DNA of 64,000 nucleotides from Chitinophaga pendula (GTDB taxonomy: Bacteria; Bacteroidota; Bacteroidia; Chitinophagales; Chitinophagaceae), in contig NZ_CP077769.1 in the NCBI RefSeq assembly GCF_020386615.1, positions 3,720,001-3,784,000 on the forward strand, written 5' to 3'. Each line of letters begins with the position of its first letter. Position 1 is the stretch's first letter. Both the position numbers and the translations under genes were made by a program. A model generated the notes under the pieces. It saw nothing but the letters and a program-made list of their open reading frames with translations. It was not told where the DNA came from and ran no database searches. Below are positions 31,538-40,620 of this stretch, in pieces.

Positions 31538-32989
31538 TCAACGAGTAGCGGGTGATCGGGTTAGTGTGTTGCGAATGAGTTGTTCGAAGCGCTCAAAATC
31601 CTTATCCAGCTTGGCGATCAGTTGTTGTTTCACCCCAGGTCCTTTAATAAAGGCGTAACGGATGCTATTATAGACGATCTTTTTGATCTCTGTGTAGGAG
31701 AATTCCGGATAGCGATTTGCCAGCAGTACATATTGCTCTGTAAGGTTACTTCTCAAAACACCTGCATCGTCGGTACTGATGACGATGGGTACGCCAAACT
31801 GTTTGTACAAGGTGATGGGATGCCGGCGGTCTTTGACCTTGAGGATAAATTCATTACTGAACAGGTTGATCTCCACCGGTATCTCTTTTTCTTTCATGTA
31901 TTGCAGGAGGCGATAGCTATCTTTTTCATAGGCCATGTCTACGCCATGTCCTATGCGGAAGGCACCTGCATCGAATACGGCAGCGTTGATGTGCCAGGTT
32001 AGTTCTTCCGGCTTCACTAATCCAAGGGTAAGTTCACCAGCGTGCATGGCATATTTAATCTGTGGATATTTCTGGTGGCAGTATTTAAACATTTGCATAT
32101 GCAGCCAATAGTCGCGCATGGACACTTCATTATCTTCGGGGGAAAGTATATTGACGCCGACGATCAGGGAGTCTCTTTCCGCCGATTCGAAAGCTAATAT
32201 CAGGCTATTGAATAAGGCGGTGGGTTCCATGTTCCTTACCACGACATTCTGGTAACGCAGGATAAAGTCGGCATCATCCAGGTGGAGGCTGTGGTGTCGT
32301 TTGTCGATTTCGTCGGCATTGAACGCTATTGCACAACTGACAATCTCCGGTCCTATGAGTTTGGAATATATACTATCAAGTAATGACTGGCAGGCTTTTT
32401 CATTTCTTTGCGTTTGTATGGTGGCCAGGCGGGAATCATACTGCCGGCTTATTGCTGCTGCCTTGCCATCCTTGCAGGGGACATTATCGTACTGGGTCTC
32501 AATATAGCTTACATGTTCGCTGACGGCACGTCTTTTCAGCTCCAGCAGGCCGGCATCTACGCTATGTTTGCTGGAGGGGCCGAAATAGGAGAAGGATTCA
32601 AAGAACTGTTTATCGGCCGGATAGCTGACATGATTATAATCTTTTACGGACCATCTCTGTATCAGTTTTGCCTTATAGACATCTAGCAGGCCATTCTTTG
32701 CGAGTTCGCTGAGTCTTGTCCATCCGGCCCCTTTGCCTGTTGTATCTACTGTAATTCTTAATGATTCTTTATTGACGAAAAAGTCTTTTTCGACTGCGTA
32801 GCTGAGATAACTTTCTGCATATACTGATCCGCTATAGTGATGGTGCAGGTCTCCTCCTTTGGGCATTTGTGAAAAGAATGCTGTCAGTTTTGCCGGGTTG
32901 TCCCTGATTTGGTCCAGGTAATCGTTCATGGACTGGGCGGAGGTGTTGATGCTCCATAAGAGGAGTGCGGCTATTGCAAATCGGATCAT
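31538..32989 (-). CDS. Secreted adenosine deaminase family protein (ADGF-like)
   Basis: The 483 aa protein starts with a signal peptide (MIRFAIAALLLWSINTSAQS) and has the metal-binding DLHHHYSGS, where H49 and H51 replace the HxH of DLHxHLxG. Further catalytic-site motifs are KYAMHAGE, RIGHGVDM and VISTDDAGV, the last carrying the conserved Asp pair. An extended N-terminal region and large inserts are like those of adenosine deaminase growth-factor-type enzymes rather than cytosolic ADA. It would deaminate adenosine, or a related purine such as an N6-modified or amine analogue, in the periplasm or outside. It is convergent with the AraC/broken-gene pair. No transporter is linked. Confidence 0.88.
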   Translation of the reverse strand: MIRFAIAALLLWSINTSAQSMNDYLDQIRDNPAKLTAFFSQMPKGGDLHHHYSGSVYAESYLSYAVEKDFFVNKESLRITVDTTGKGAGWTRLSELAKNGLLDVYKAKLIQRWSVKDYNHVSYPADKQFFESFSYFGPSSKHSVDAGLLELKRRAVSEHVSYIETQYDNVPCKDGKAAAISRQYDSRLATIQTQRNEKACQSLLDSIYSKLIGPEIVSCAIAFNADEIDKRHHSLHLDDADFILRYQNVVVRNMEPTALFNSLILAFESAERDSLIVGVNILSPEDNEVSMRDYWLHMQMFKYCHQKYPQIKYAMHAGELTLGLVKPEELTWHINAAVFDAGAFRIGHGVDMAYEKDSYRLLQYMKEKEIPVEINLFSNEFILKVKDRRHPITLYKQFGVPIVISTDDAGVLRSNLTEQYVLLANRYPEFSYTEIKKIVYNSIRYAFIKGPGVKQQLIAKLDKDFERFEQLIRNTLTRSPATR

Positions 32990-33055
32990 AAGTGGCTTGA
33001 TTCAATGTTGAATGCTATATCATTACAGCAGCCACAAATGTAGGGGAAAGCCAGC

Positions 33056-33934
33056 TCAACTGAACAGGTTTTTATGTTCGTGTACGAACTGGCGGAAAGT
33101 GCGGGGAGGCTGACCGGTCACTTGTTGGATGTCGTTGGTTACTTGTTCGGCTTCCCGTCTGCCATAGTGATCATAGTCTTCTATCAGTCCTTCTGCCTGC
33201 CACTCGGGGAATCCTGCGGATAACAATGCACCTTTGAGGGTTGCTCCGGGTACGTTGTGGAACTGGATGGTTTTGCCTGTCTCTTCAGATAGTATTTCGG
33301 CCATTTGCTGATGAGAGAGTGCTTCGGGGCCGGTGAGGGAGTAGGTCTTATTGGTGTGGCCCTCCTGTGTCAGTGCGGCGGCGGCTACGGCGGCAATGTC
33401 GCGGATATCGATCAAGCTTACCGGTGCATCTCCCAGGGAGGCGAAGAACTGTTGTTGATGGATGATCAGGTCTCTGAATCCTAACAATCCTTGCATGAAA
33501 AGGTTGGGGCGCAGGAAGGTATAGCTGATTCCGGACTGGCGGATGGCCGCTTCGACGGCGGCGTGGTAACGGAGGAAACGTACGGGGGAGTTTATATCGG
33601 CTTCCCACTGTGACAGTTTGACGATATGTTTTATCCCCGCTACGATGGCAGCCTGCACGAATTGCTTTTGTTGTTGTTCTGCTTTTTCGGAGGAGTTGGT
33701 GAGCAGGAAGGCTTTGTCGAATCCGGTCAATATTGTTTTCAGCTGCTCCGGCTTGTCAAAGTCACCGACAACGGTGGAGGCACCGGGGATGGCATCAAAG
33801 CGGGAGCTATCTTCAGCAGATCTCACCATTGCGGTGAAAGGGATACCCCATGTAGCAAGCTGTTGGGATAGTACGGTTCCGATGTTGCCGGTAGCGCCTG
33901 TAATAAGTATCCTGGGTTGCTTATTGTTTGTCAT
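33056..33934 (-). CDS. NmrA-like NAD(P)-binding protein
   Basis: From ATG 33934 the protein is 292 aa; a TTG two codons upstream is less likely. RILITGATGNIG (8-19) is the Rossmann dinucleotide motif of atypical SDRs. Further on are FLLTNSSEKAEQQ, GIKHIVKLSQWEA, YTFLRPNLFMQ and the conserved VSLIDIRDIA, as in NmrA/QOR2-type proteins. These are either NAD(P)H redox sensors or quinone reductases. There is no active-site tyrosine motif, so substrate cannot be predicted. It is divergent from a small membrane protein gene. Confidence 0.85.
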   Translation of the reverse strand: MTNNKQPRILITGATGNIGTVLSQQLATWGIPFTAMVRSAEDSSRFDAIPGASTVVGDFDKPEQLKTILTGFDKAFLLTNSSEKAEQQQKQFVQAAIVAGIKHIVKLSQWEADINSPVRFLRYHAAVEAAIRQSGISYTFLRPNLFMQGLLGFRDLIIHQQQFFASLGDAPVSLIDIRDIAAVAAAALTQEGHTNKTYSLTGPEALSHQQMAEILSEETGKTIQFHNVPGATLKGALLSAGFPEWQAEGLIEDYDHYGRREAEQVTNDIQQVTGQPPRTFRQFVHEHKNLFS

Positions 33935-34122
33935 GGTCAATTATTTTTTTGTTGTTATTGATGACTCAAAATTACCAGGTCATGCGTTTTAAAAATTGTA
34001 AGAAAACGAAACTACTGGTGGCTGTCTCTACATCTTTTGCTTTTATCGCGATGAAGGAAGGTTTGATCGCATCTTTCTGCCGGCGTTATTTGCGTCTTTT
34101 ACCTTTATGGAAAAGAGCAAGT

Positions 34123-34332
34123 ATGAAAGCAGGTACTATCCGTAAGATCATGCGTTGGGTCCATATTATCCTGAGTGTACCCTTGATCGGCTACTTTTAT
34201 GGGCCGGTGGCTACTCAACCATACGCGGTATATGCTATCAAGTATGTTTTTTTGCCGGTGGTGGTGTTGAGTGGTTTCTGGATGTGGAAAGGGCATTTAT
34301 TGAAGAAATGGTGGCGGAAGGCCGGCAGTTAA
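34123..34332 (+). CDS. Small two-helix membrane protein
   Basis: The start is placed at ATG 34123, giving 69 aa. A frame from 33928 adds 65 residues that overlap the divergent NmrA-like gene and are less plausible. The product starts with a basic MKAGTIRKIMRW and has two hydrophobic segments, VHIILSVPLIGYFYG (about 13-27) and YAIKYVFLPVVVLSGFWMW (about 35-53). It ends in a basic tail KGHLLKKWWRK. This is a positive-in, two-pass inner-membrane protein of unknown function. Similar short proteins occur in other Bacteroidota as I recall. Confidence 0.65.
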   Translation: MKAGTIRKIMRWVHIILSVPLIGYFYGPVATQPYAVYAIKYVFLPVVVLSGFWMWKGHLLKKWWRKAGS

Positions 34333-34443
34333 TACAATATGTCCTAATACACCCATCATCTGTCGTGTTCCCCCCCGTTCCTTTAATATTGGTGGTCCTA
34401 CCTTTATGATCATAATACTTGTTAACTATTCAACCCATCAATT

Positions 34444-34956
34444 ATGCTTATGACTAAAAGTATCACCACTGACATTGATAAGGCCACACATGCGTTTATG
34501 CAGGCGATCGCGGCGTTCCCACCGGAGATCTTTAACAGGATCCCTTTTGAGGGTAGCTGGACAGCGGCCCAGGTAGCGGATCATATCCGGAAAGCGATGG
34601 TTGGTGTACCCGGATTACTGGAGGGGCCGACAGCAGTTGGTGAGCGGCCTGCTGATGAGAAAGTAGGGCCTATCCGGGATCTGTTCATGGATTTTACCAC
34701 CCGTTTTCAGTCACCGGATTTCATATTACCTACCAATGCACAGCTGGACAAAGAAGAGTTACTATCTGACCTGGAGGATATTACTGCGCAGCTGATGAAT
34801 GCCAGTGAGTTATTGGATCTTACGGCGCTCTGCACCTCTTCCGAGCTGCCCGGTTTCGGACAACTCAGCCGGGAAGAGTGGATCCGTTTCAGCATCTACC
34901 ATACCCGCCGGCATACCCACCAGCTAAACAATATTTATGCAGCTATTATACACTAA
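34444..34956 (+). CDS. DinB family protein
   Basis: The 170 aa protein has the DinB/YfiT four-helix fold pattern, with candidate metal ligands in SWTAAQVADHI and the C-terminal HTRRHTHQL. DinB proteins are often stress-associated thiol-dependent transferases, but this subgroup is uncharacterised. An ATG at 34450 could also be the start. It is followed 14 nt later by another DinB-like gene and then an HhH gene, all on the same strand, so the three may be cotranscribed. Confidence 0.82.
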   Translation: MLMTKSITTDIDKATHAFMQAIAAFPPEIFNRIPFEGSWTAAQVADHIRKAMVGVPGLLEGPTAVGERPADEKVGPIRDLFMDFTTRFQSPDFILPTNAQLDKEELLSDLEDITAQLMNASELLDLTALCTSSELPGFGQLSREEWIRFSIYHTRRHTHQLNNIYAAIIH

Positions 34957-34970
34957 TAAAAATAAATATT

Positions 34971-35471
34971 ATGGACATACGACCTGAGAGCAGCCGTTTA
35001 TACGGTTTTTTGATCTTGTTTGATATGCATACGAAGTTCTATCCCCGTGCATTAAAGGGTATTTCTGATGATGATGCTCATCAACGCCTGGATACTGTGG
35101 CTAATCATATGGCATGGATTGCCGGGAGTGCATTGCATGAGCGTTATGAACTGGCAGCGATGCTGGGGTTAAAGGAGCAACATGCAGGATATGCTTTGTT
35201 CCAGGATCACAAGGGCATACAGGCGGATCTCCGATACCCTTCAGTGGCCGCTTATCTCAAGGATTGGGCACATATTTCGCCATTATTGCGGGATGCTTTG
35301 CTGAAAGCGGATGACGAGCAATTGGATACGCATTTCGAGATGATGCCCGGCTATGAGGCCTCTGTATTTGACTATATTTCCTTCCAGATCTACCGGGAGG
35401 CTACTTGTATCGGTCAGCTTGCTTTGTGGCGTCGTTTGCTGGGATATGAGGCATTACGATATGATGAATAA
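34971..35471 (+). CDS. DinB-like protein
   Basis: ATG 34971 gives 166 aa. A longer frame from 34878 would overlap the upstream gene out of phase and is rejected. The sequence DTVANHMAWIAGSALHERYELAAML has the helix-His pattern of the DinB superfamily. The later VFDYISFQIYREATCIGQLALWRRLLGY is the C-terminal helix where another metal ligand normally sits; here the usual HxxxH is replaced by QIYREATC, so metal binding is doubtful. The gene lies 14 nt downstream of the other DinB gene. Confidence 0.7.
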   Translation: MDIRPESSRLYGFLILFDMHTKFYPRALKGISDDDAHQRLDTVANHMAWIAGSALHERYELAAMLGLKEQHAGYALFQDHKGIQADLRYPSVAAYLKDWAHISPLLRDALLKADDEQLDTHFEMMPGYEASVFDYISFQIYREATCIGQLALWRRLLGYEALRYDE

Positions 35472-35483
35472 TACTTGAGGGTT

Positions 35484-35705
35484 ATGGCTACCATTAAAGA
35501 TCATGTTCCCGGAAGCACTCCTCTTCCCAAGATCGGCCAGCCGGCTACGCGGGCATTAAATGCCGCCGGGTATTACACACTGGAGCAAGTATCGGGAACT
35601 ACTTCCCGGCAGTTGCTCGCCATGCACGGTATTGGTCCTAAGGCCATCCGCATCCTGGAAGAGGCTTTTAAACTACACGGACTCTCCTTCGCCAAAGAAG
35701 AATAA
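35484..35705 (+). CDS. Helix-hairpin-helix (RNA polymerase alpha CTD-like) small protein
   Basis: ATG 35484 gives 73 aa; a TTG at 35475 is less likely. LPKIGQPATRALNAAGYYTLEQVSG and LLAMHGIGPKAIRILEEAF show two helix-hairpin-helix turns, the second with the classic GIGPKA motif. This matches the small standalone proteins resembling the alpha-subunit C-terminal domain and 5'-nuclease HhH modules. It is probably a non-specific DNA-binding protein. The gene is last in the DinB-DinB-HhH cluster and is followed by a terminator. Confidence 0.8.
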   Translation: MATIKDHVPGSTPLPKIGQPATRALNAAGYYTLEQVSGTTSRQLLAMHGIGPKAIRILEEAFKLHGLSFAKEE

Positions 35706-35750
35706 AGACGACACCGGCTATATCACTGCCGGTGCTAATGGTACAAACGG

Positions 35751-35784
35751 ACAAGGGGCTGACCATTGACGGCCAGCCCCTTGT
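35751..35784. terminator. Bidirectional terminator between HhH gene and aldose epimerase
   Basis: ACAAGGGGCTGACC pairs with GGCCAGCCCCTTGT with one G-T wobble and a 6 nt loop. It lies between convergent genes. Confidence 0.7.
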
Positions 35785-35804
35785 TTATTGAAGGGTATTC
35801 TCCT

Positions 35805-36674
35805 TTAGAAGAAGGTAGCGGTCCAGTGTCTTTCAAAACTATCTCCTGCCGGCAGGCGGATGATGCCCTCTTTTTCTTCCAATTTACCTGTTGCGCTGAC
35901 ATGATCAGCGATGCCGCACCAAGGCTCAATACATACGAAATCTGCATCTTTTGCTGCCCATATGCCCAGGTATGGAAATCCTTCTATATTTATCTCCAGG
36001 CCATGTGGAGTGGCTTCACTTAGGATGGATACTGCCGAAGACTGCAGTTGTTTGAACACCAGCGCATCGTTGTAGAATAGCGATTTATTCAGCGGTAGCT
36101 GTTGTGTCTCATCCAGGTAAGGCACCGGTGCATCTGCTATCTGGCCTTCGGGGGATAGTATCCAGCGATCTGCATTTTCAGGTTTGTTGAAATGCAGGTA
36201 GTAGTCTTCATAGGTGGTGCCTGCCACCAGTGGTAAGCGGAATGCGGGGTGTGCTCCTACAGAAAAGAACAAGGCATCTTTACCGGTGTTTTTTATTTCG
36301 TAGGTTACTTTCAGTTGTTCTCCACTGATAAAATAGCGGATATCGAAGATAAAGCGGAACGGGTATACCTTCCGGGTTTCTTCATTGTCGGTAAGCCGGA
36401 AGGTAAGATGTTCGGGAGAATGCTCCACGATCTCAAATACCTGTTCCCTGGCGAAGCCATGTCTACCTAATGTATAGCTATGTCCATCGTATTCGTATTT
36501 ATTTCCTTTAAGACCACCTACTACCGGAAATAATACTGGACTTTTCTTTGCCCAGAAAGCGGGATCTCCGCTCCATAGGTATTCTATGTCGAGGTCTTTG
36601 CGGATAATGCTTTGTAATTCTGCTCCTTTGTCAGCGATGACAACCTGTAGTTTGTCATTGGATAGTTCAGCCAT
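35805..36674 (-). CDS. Aldose 1-epimerase family protein (LacX-like)
   Basis: ATG 36674 gives 289 aa starting MAELSNDKLQVVIADKGAELQSI, the usual beginning of LacX-type galactose mutarotase homologues. A start at 36728 adds 18 residues with no support. The active-site histidines are in GRHGFARE and SVGAHPAF, and the later acid region is probably in the C-terminal sandwich. These proteins interconvert anomers of free or phosphorylated sugars, with poorly known specificity. The gene is monocistronic. Confidence 0.87.
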   Translation of the reverse strand: MAELSNDKLQVVIADKGAELQSIIRKDLDIEYLWSGDPAFWAKKSPVLFPVVGGLKGNKYEYDGHSYTLGRHGFAREQVFEIVEHSPEHLTFRLTDNEETRKVYPFRFIFDIRYFISGEQLKVTYEIKNTGKDALFFSVGAHPAFRLPLVAGTTYEDYYLHFNKPENADRWILSPEGQIADAPVPYLDETQQLPLNKSLFYNDALVFKQLQSSAVSILSEATPHGLEINIEGFPYLGIWAAKDADFVCIEPWCGIADHVSATGKLEEKEGIIRLPAGDSFERHWTATFF

Positions 36675-36900
36675 ATGTTTCGAATATATACTTAACAGTG
36701 AATGAATGCTTTCAAAAGTAGTTATCAAAATCCGTACCTATACTATGGTTATTCATGTATTATCTGGGGTGGCGGGCGTCACGGGATTGTCATACAGTGC
36801 CGGGATTTTTTTCAGCGCGGCGGGATTATCTTATTTTTCTGGCAGTGAACAATGTAATCTTTCGTAATTCCTCTGAAAAGGAGCCAAAATCTTCTATTGC

Positions 36901-38253
36901 ATGAAATCGACGTTTCTCTTATGCAGTGCGCTATCATTGGCGCTAGGTGCGTTCTGTGCCTGTTCAAAAAACAATCTTGCGAGTGGCAACCGGGAGGAAG
37001 GGCCCGGGGATAAATCTGTGACGGCCGGTACGGAGCAGGCCGGGGATATTTCTATTGCCCTGGGGGCCAATGCATGGCTGACACAAAGTGTGGCTGGCTC
37101 TGGCGAAACGGTGACAGCAGCCGGGCCTGCCAACTGGACGAATGCCAACGCCGTATTCAGTGCGTATTTCCGGACGAATACGACCGGTGCGCTGCAGGTA
37201 TCGCTTCGGTTGAAGGTACCCAGTGGCAGTAGCAAGATAAAAGTAACGGTGGGTGGACAATCGAACACTATCACGGCGACCGGCAGCGGTTATCATACGG
37301 TGGCCGCCGGCAATTTCACGTTGACGGATACGGGCTATATTAAGGTAGACCTGCAAGGTGTGAGTAAGACCGGCGGATATTTTGCGGATGTATCGGATAT
37401 GATCATCAATGGTGCGGCTACTACCGGTAAGGTGGTCTTTGTGCCTAATAATGCGGATGTTTATTGGAGTCGCAGGGGTCCCTCCGTGCACTTGGGCTAT
37501 ACGAAGCCATCGGCGGATATTACCTATTTTTATAACGAGATCACGGTTCCGCAGGGACAGGATCCGATTGGCTCTTATTACATGGCGAATGGTTTTGGGC
37601 AAGGGTATTTTGGTATACAGGTGAATAGTGCGACGGAGCGGCGGGTATTATTTTCTATCTGGAGTCCTTTTAGTACGGATGATCCGAATGCGATACCGGA
37701 TTCTATGAAGATCAAGTTATTGAAAAAGGGTCCGGGTGTTGTTACAGGAGAGTTTGGTAACGAGGGGTCTGGTGGACAAAGTTACCTGGTTTACAACTGG
37801 CAGGCGGGAAAAACCTACAAGTTCCTGACGCAGGCGTATCCTGACGGGCAAGGTAATACTATTTACACTTCCTGGTTCTATCCTCCCGGGGCAACGAACT
37901 GGCAACTGATCGCCAGCTTTAAACGGCCGAAAACGAATACTTATCTGACGGGGCTGCATTCATTCCTGGAAAGTTTTAATCCGGAAAAGGGTTATATCGG
38001 CAGACGGGCGAACTATGGTAACCAGTGGGTCCGGGATATATCTGGTAACTGGTATGAGCTGACGACGGCTCGCTTTACCGGTGATGCTACGGCATCCAAC
38101 CAGGCCAGGCTGGATTTTGCCGGTGGTGTATCTGGTAGTACGTTCTATCTGCGCAACTGTGGGTTTTTCGGTCAGTATGTACCTATCAGTCAAAGTTTCA
38201 CGCGGCCTGCCGGTGGTCAGCAGCCCAATATCAACTTCAACAACTTACCATAA
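36901..38253 (+). CDS. DUF5077/DUF3472 domain lipoprotein
   Basis: The 450 aa protein begins with a lipoprotein signal peptide (lipobox AFCAC followed by SKN). It then has a beta-sandwich (about residues 45-170; ANAWLTQSVAG... GYIKVDLQGVSKTG, DUF5077-like). A DUF3472 domain follows (about 175-430) with VYWSRRGPSVHLGY, YYMANGFGQGYFGIQVNS, and TWxxGKTYKFLxxAxPDG-like motifs. Such proteins are common in polysaccharide-degrading Bacteroidota and may bind or act on glycans. No catalytic residues are established. The gene is transcribed in the same direction as the following SDR gene, 53 nt away. Confidence 0.82.
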   Translation: MKSTFLLCSALSLALGAFCACSKNNLASGNREEGPGDKSVTAGTEQAGDISIALGANAWLTQSVAGSGETVTAAGPANWTNANAVFSAYFRTNTTGALQVSLRLKVPSGSSKIKVTVGGQSNTITATGSGYHTVAAGNFTLTDTGYIKVDLQGVSKTGGYFADVSDMIINGAATTGKVVFVPNNADVYWSRRGPSVHLGYTKPSADITYFYNEITVPQGQDPIGSYYMANGFGQGYFGIQVNSATERRVLFSIWSPFSTDDPNAIPDSMKIKLLKKGPGVVTGEFGNEGSGGQSYLVYNWQAGKTYKFLTQAYPDGQGNTIYTSWFYPPGATNWQLIASFKRPKTNTYLTGLHSFLESFNPEKGYIGRRANYGNQWVRDISGNWYELTTARFTGDATASNQARLDFAGGVSGSTFYLRNCGFFGQYVPISQSFTRPAGGQQPNINFNNLP

Positions 38254-38306
38254 TTCCAGAACGGTTTATATTTGCCATCTAGCATTATAAATAAAAGCTG
38301 AACTAT

Positions 38307-39023
38307 ATGGTATCATTAGCAGGAAAAAAAGCACTGATCACAGGTGCAGGAAAAGGTATCGGCCGAGCGCTGGCATTAGCGCTGGCGGCAGAAGGCGTCA
38401 CGGTAGGCTTACTGGGACGTTCTGAAAATTCCCTGGAACAGGTGGCAGCAGCAATAAAAGCGACCGGCGCACAGGCATTTTATGCTACAGCCGACGTGGG
38501 GAATATGGATGAGGTAAATGCTGCTATCAGCGTGCTTACAGAACAGCTGGGTGTTGTAGATATCCTGATCAATAATGCGGGCATTTCCACTTTTGGTGGT
38601 TTCCTGGAGCTTGAGCCGGCTACTTTTGAGCAGATCATACAGGTGAACTTGCTGGGTGTTTATTATGTCACGCGGGCGGTATTACCGGGGATGATTGAGC
38701 GTAAGAGCGGGGATATCATCAATATTTCCTCTACGGCTGGACAGCGGGGTGCGCCGCTTACCAGTGCGTACAGTGCCTCTAAGTTTGGTTTGTTAGGATT
38801 GACGGAGTCGCTGATGCTGGAGGTACGTAAACACAATATCCGGGTAAGTGCATTAACTCCGAGTACGGTTGCTACAGATATGGCAAAAGACCTGAAGCTG
38901 ACGGACGGCAATCCTGAAAAGGTAATGCAACCTGAGGATATTGCGGAATTTGTAATCGCGCAGTTGAAATTGCATTCCCGGATCGTGATTAAGTCTGCCG
39001 GACTGTGGTCTACCAATCCGTAA
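38307..39023 (+). CDS. Short-chain dehydrogenase/reductase, 3-ketoacyl-ACP reductase type
   Basis: The 238 aa classical SDR has TGAGKGIG (12-19) for NADPH, NNAG (89-92) and the catalytic serine in ISSTAGQ. Y155-SAS-K159 is the active-site pair. The length and the sequence around the motifs match the FabG-like group often named 3-ketoacyl-ACP reductase. There are no fatty-acid synthesis genes nearby, so the substrate may be another ketone. A terminator follows. Confidence 0.88.
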   Translation: MVSLAGKKALITGAGKGIGRALALALAAEGVTVGLLGRSENSLEQVAAAIKATGAQAFYATADVGNMDEVNAAISVLTEQLGVVDILINNAGISTFGGFLELEPATFEQIIQVNLLGVYYVTRAVLPGMIERKSGDIINISSTAGQRGAPLTSAYSASKFGLLGLTESLMLEVRKHNIRVSALTPSTVATDMAKDLKLTDGNPEKVMQPEDIAEFVIAQLKLHSRIVIKSAGLWSTNP

Positions 39024-39042
39024 GGACATTTATATTATTAGG

Positions 39043-39081
39043 CCTCTCCTCTCCTTTCTATGGGTCAGGAGAGGTTTTTTT
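39043..39081 (+). terminator. Intrinsic terminator after the SDR gene
   Basis: CCTCTCCT pairs with AGGAGAGG across a 16 nt loop and is followed by seven Ts. The end overlaps the stop region of the convergent small hypothetical gene. Confidence 0.72.
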
Positions 39082-39454
39082 ATACCTGTTCCGGGGCGTC
39101 GGGCGTGATTTTGATCGCTTCTCCGGCAGGTATGTTTTGTTTACTCGTTATTGTTTGTTGTCTTTTCTCTCTGCAGATCTCTACTATATCTTTCATATTG
39201 AAGGCTGTTGCGCACTGTTCCATGCTATTCCAGAAATCTACGGAGAATAAGTGTCCGGAAGTATCTTCCATGGTGAGCAGGTTCATAAAGGCTTCGCGTG
39301 TTTTCTGCTGTGCCCTGTTCTTTACAAAGGCGACGTAGTAGCTGTTATTAGTGAAATAAGCAGGTACCAGTGCCGCTGCCTGTTCCAGGGCTTCTTCCGC
39401 CGGTACAGCCGCTAACGTTGGCTGCTTTTTCTTCCTTGAAAACCAGTTCATCAT
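39080..39454 (-). CDS. Hypothetical protein, 124 aa
   Basis: The product starts MMNWFSRKKKQ, followed by an Ala/Glu-rich segment, then AYFTNNSYYVAFVKNRAQQKTREAFMNLLTMEDTSG and DFWNSMEQCATAFNMKDIVEICREKRQQ. It looks like a soluble helical protein without signal peptide. I do not recognise the family. It lies 19 nt downstream of a VOC-family gene on the same strand and may be cotranscribed with it. Confidence 0.6.
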   Translation of the reverse strand: MMNWFSRKKKQPTLAAVPAEEALEQAAALVPAYFTNNSYYVAFVKNRAQQKTREAFMNLLTMEDTSGHLFSVDFWNSMEQCATAFNMKDIVEICREKRQQTITSKQNIPAGEAIKITPDAPEQV

Positions 39455-39473
39455 GATGTGAAGCTACACATTT

Positions 39474-39842
39474 TTAATCTGTCTGTCTTTCATTGAACAT
39501 GATCTTGTTACCGAAGGGGTCTGGCACTTCCATGGTGATTGCACCCCAGTGGGCATCTTCGAGGCCTGGCCGGCTATACTTATATTGTTTTTCCAGCAGG
39601 CTTGCATGATATGCTTTCAGGCCGGTACATTCTACAAACACTCTTGCTCCCGGGCACGCATCGCCATGGTGTTGCGACAGATGCAATACGATATTCCCGA
39701 GGCTTAGCTGTGTATATAATGGAAAATTTTCTTCAAAGCGATGTTCCCAGTCGACGGAGAATCCCAGAAAGTCTATATAGAATTCTTTCATTTTGGTATG
39801 GTCGAACATGCGCAAAACGGGTATGACTTGTGATACTTCCAT
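39474..39842 (-). CDS. VOC superfamily protein (glyoxalase/bleomycin-resistance-like)
   Basis: This 122 aa protein has the paired beta-alpha-beta-beta-beta units of the vicinal-oxygen-chelate fold. VIPVLRMFDHTKMKEFYIDFLGFSVDWEHRF begins the first, and IVLHLSQHHGDACPGARVFVECTG leads into the second. EVPDPFGNKIMF ends it with the typical acidic metal ligand region. Members include resistance proteins that sequester drugs, and isomerases; specific function is unknown. It is divergent from the ECF sigma gene. Confidence 0.87.
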   Translation of the reverse strand: MEVSQVIPVLRMFDHTKMKEFYIDFLGFSVDWEHRFEENFPLYTQLSLGNIVLHLSQHHGDACPGARVFVECTGLKAYHASLLEKQYKYSRPGLEDAHWGAITMEVPDPFGNKIMFNERQTD

Positions 39843-39905
39843 ATTTGCAATATAGCCTATTTCTGGCTTAACAATTTCATAATCGGGGACCGCTAGGGTT
39901 ATTGC

Positions 39906-39913
39906 TAATTTTG
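39906..39913 (+). promoter_or_regulatory. Candidate Bacteroidota -7 element upstream of ECF sigma gene
   Basis: TAATTTTG matches the Bacteroidota -7 consensus TAnnTTTG and lies 32 nt before the sigma gene ATG (39946). No clear TTG was found at the -33 distance, so the assignment is weak. Confidence 0.3.
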
Positions 39914-39945
39914 CTCACTCCGCTTTTTAAGAAAAATGCCAGCCA

Positions 39946-40551
39946 ATGGAAGGAAACAGTCATGACATCATGTTACTGCGATCGCTTGCAGATGGGAGTA
40001 TGGCCGCTTTTGATACTTTTTACCATCGTTACAAGCAAGCTGTGTATGCCAACATTTACAAGATGGTACGGCAATCAGAGGCGGCAGAGGATCTGCTGCA
40101 GGAGGTGTTTATTGCGTTGTGGCAGCATCGTCACCGGTTGGATGCCGAGCGATCTGTGAGCGGCTGGTTGTTTGTAGTTAGTTACAATAAAGCCGCCAGT
40201 TATCTAAAGCAACAGTTACGTGCGGGGGTGGTGCATGTACCTACGGAAGCGCTTGCGCAGACTTTACCAGCAGAAGAGCAGGAGCCTGATGAGTTATACC
40301 AGGTGCAGCTGGCAGTGATAGAGGCGGCGATAGACCGTTTACCAGCCAGGAAACAAGCTGTATTCCGTCTTTGTAAGCTGGAAGGTAAAAGTTATGAGGA
40401 GGTGGCAGCCACCCTACATTTGTCAGTACCTTCTGTAAAGGATTATCTGAAACAGTCTACCCGTCTTATCAAACATTATATTCATAGTGAGTATTCTTCC
40501 ACACCTCTAACTGCTGTGGCTTTGTTAGCTTTGGTATTAGACCAGCTGTAG
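39946..40551 (+). CDS. ECF-type RNA polymerase sigma factor (SusC/D-linked, operon 1)
   Basis: The 201 aa protein has sigma region 2 (FDTFYHRYKQAVYANIYKMV... AEDLLQEVFIALWQHRHRL) and region 4 (ARKQAVFRLCKLEGKSYEEVAATLHLSVPSVKDYLKQSTRLI). It ends with a short hydrophobic tail. The next gene is a FecR-type anti-sigma factor, then SusC/SusD, the standard layout in which an outer-membrane transporter, FecR and an ECF factor regulate one uptake locus. The start ATG at 39946 gives MEGNSHDIMLLRSLADG. Confidence 0.9.
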   Translation: MEGNSHDIMLLRSLADGSMAAFDTFYHRYKQAVYANIYKMVRQSEAAEDLLQEVFIALWQHRHRLDAERSVSGWLFVVSYNKAASYLKQQLRAGVVHVPTEALAQTLPAEEQEPDELYQVQLAVIEAAIDRLPARKQAVFRLCKLEGKSYEEVAATLHLSVPSVKDYLKQSTRLIKHYIHSEYSSTPLTAVALLALVLDQL

Positions 40552-40620
40552 CAGCTTAACAATTTCGTAACATTAAAGTTATCCCCTTTTGTGCCCTACG
40601 GGAGTATTTATGCTCGAAGT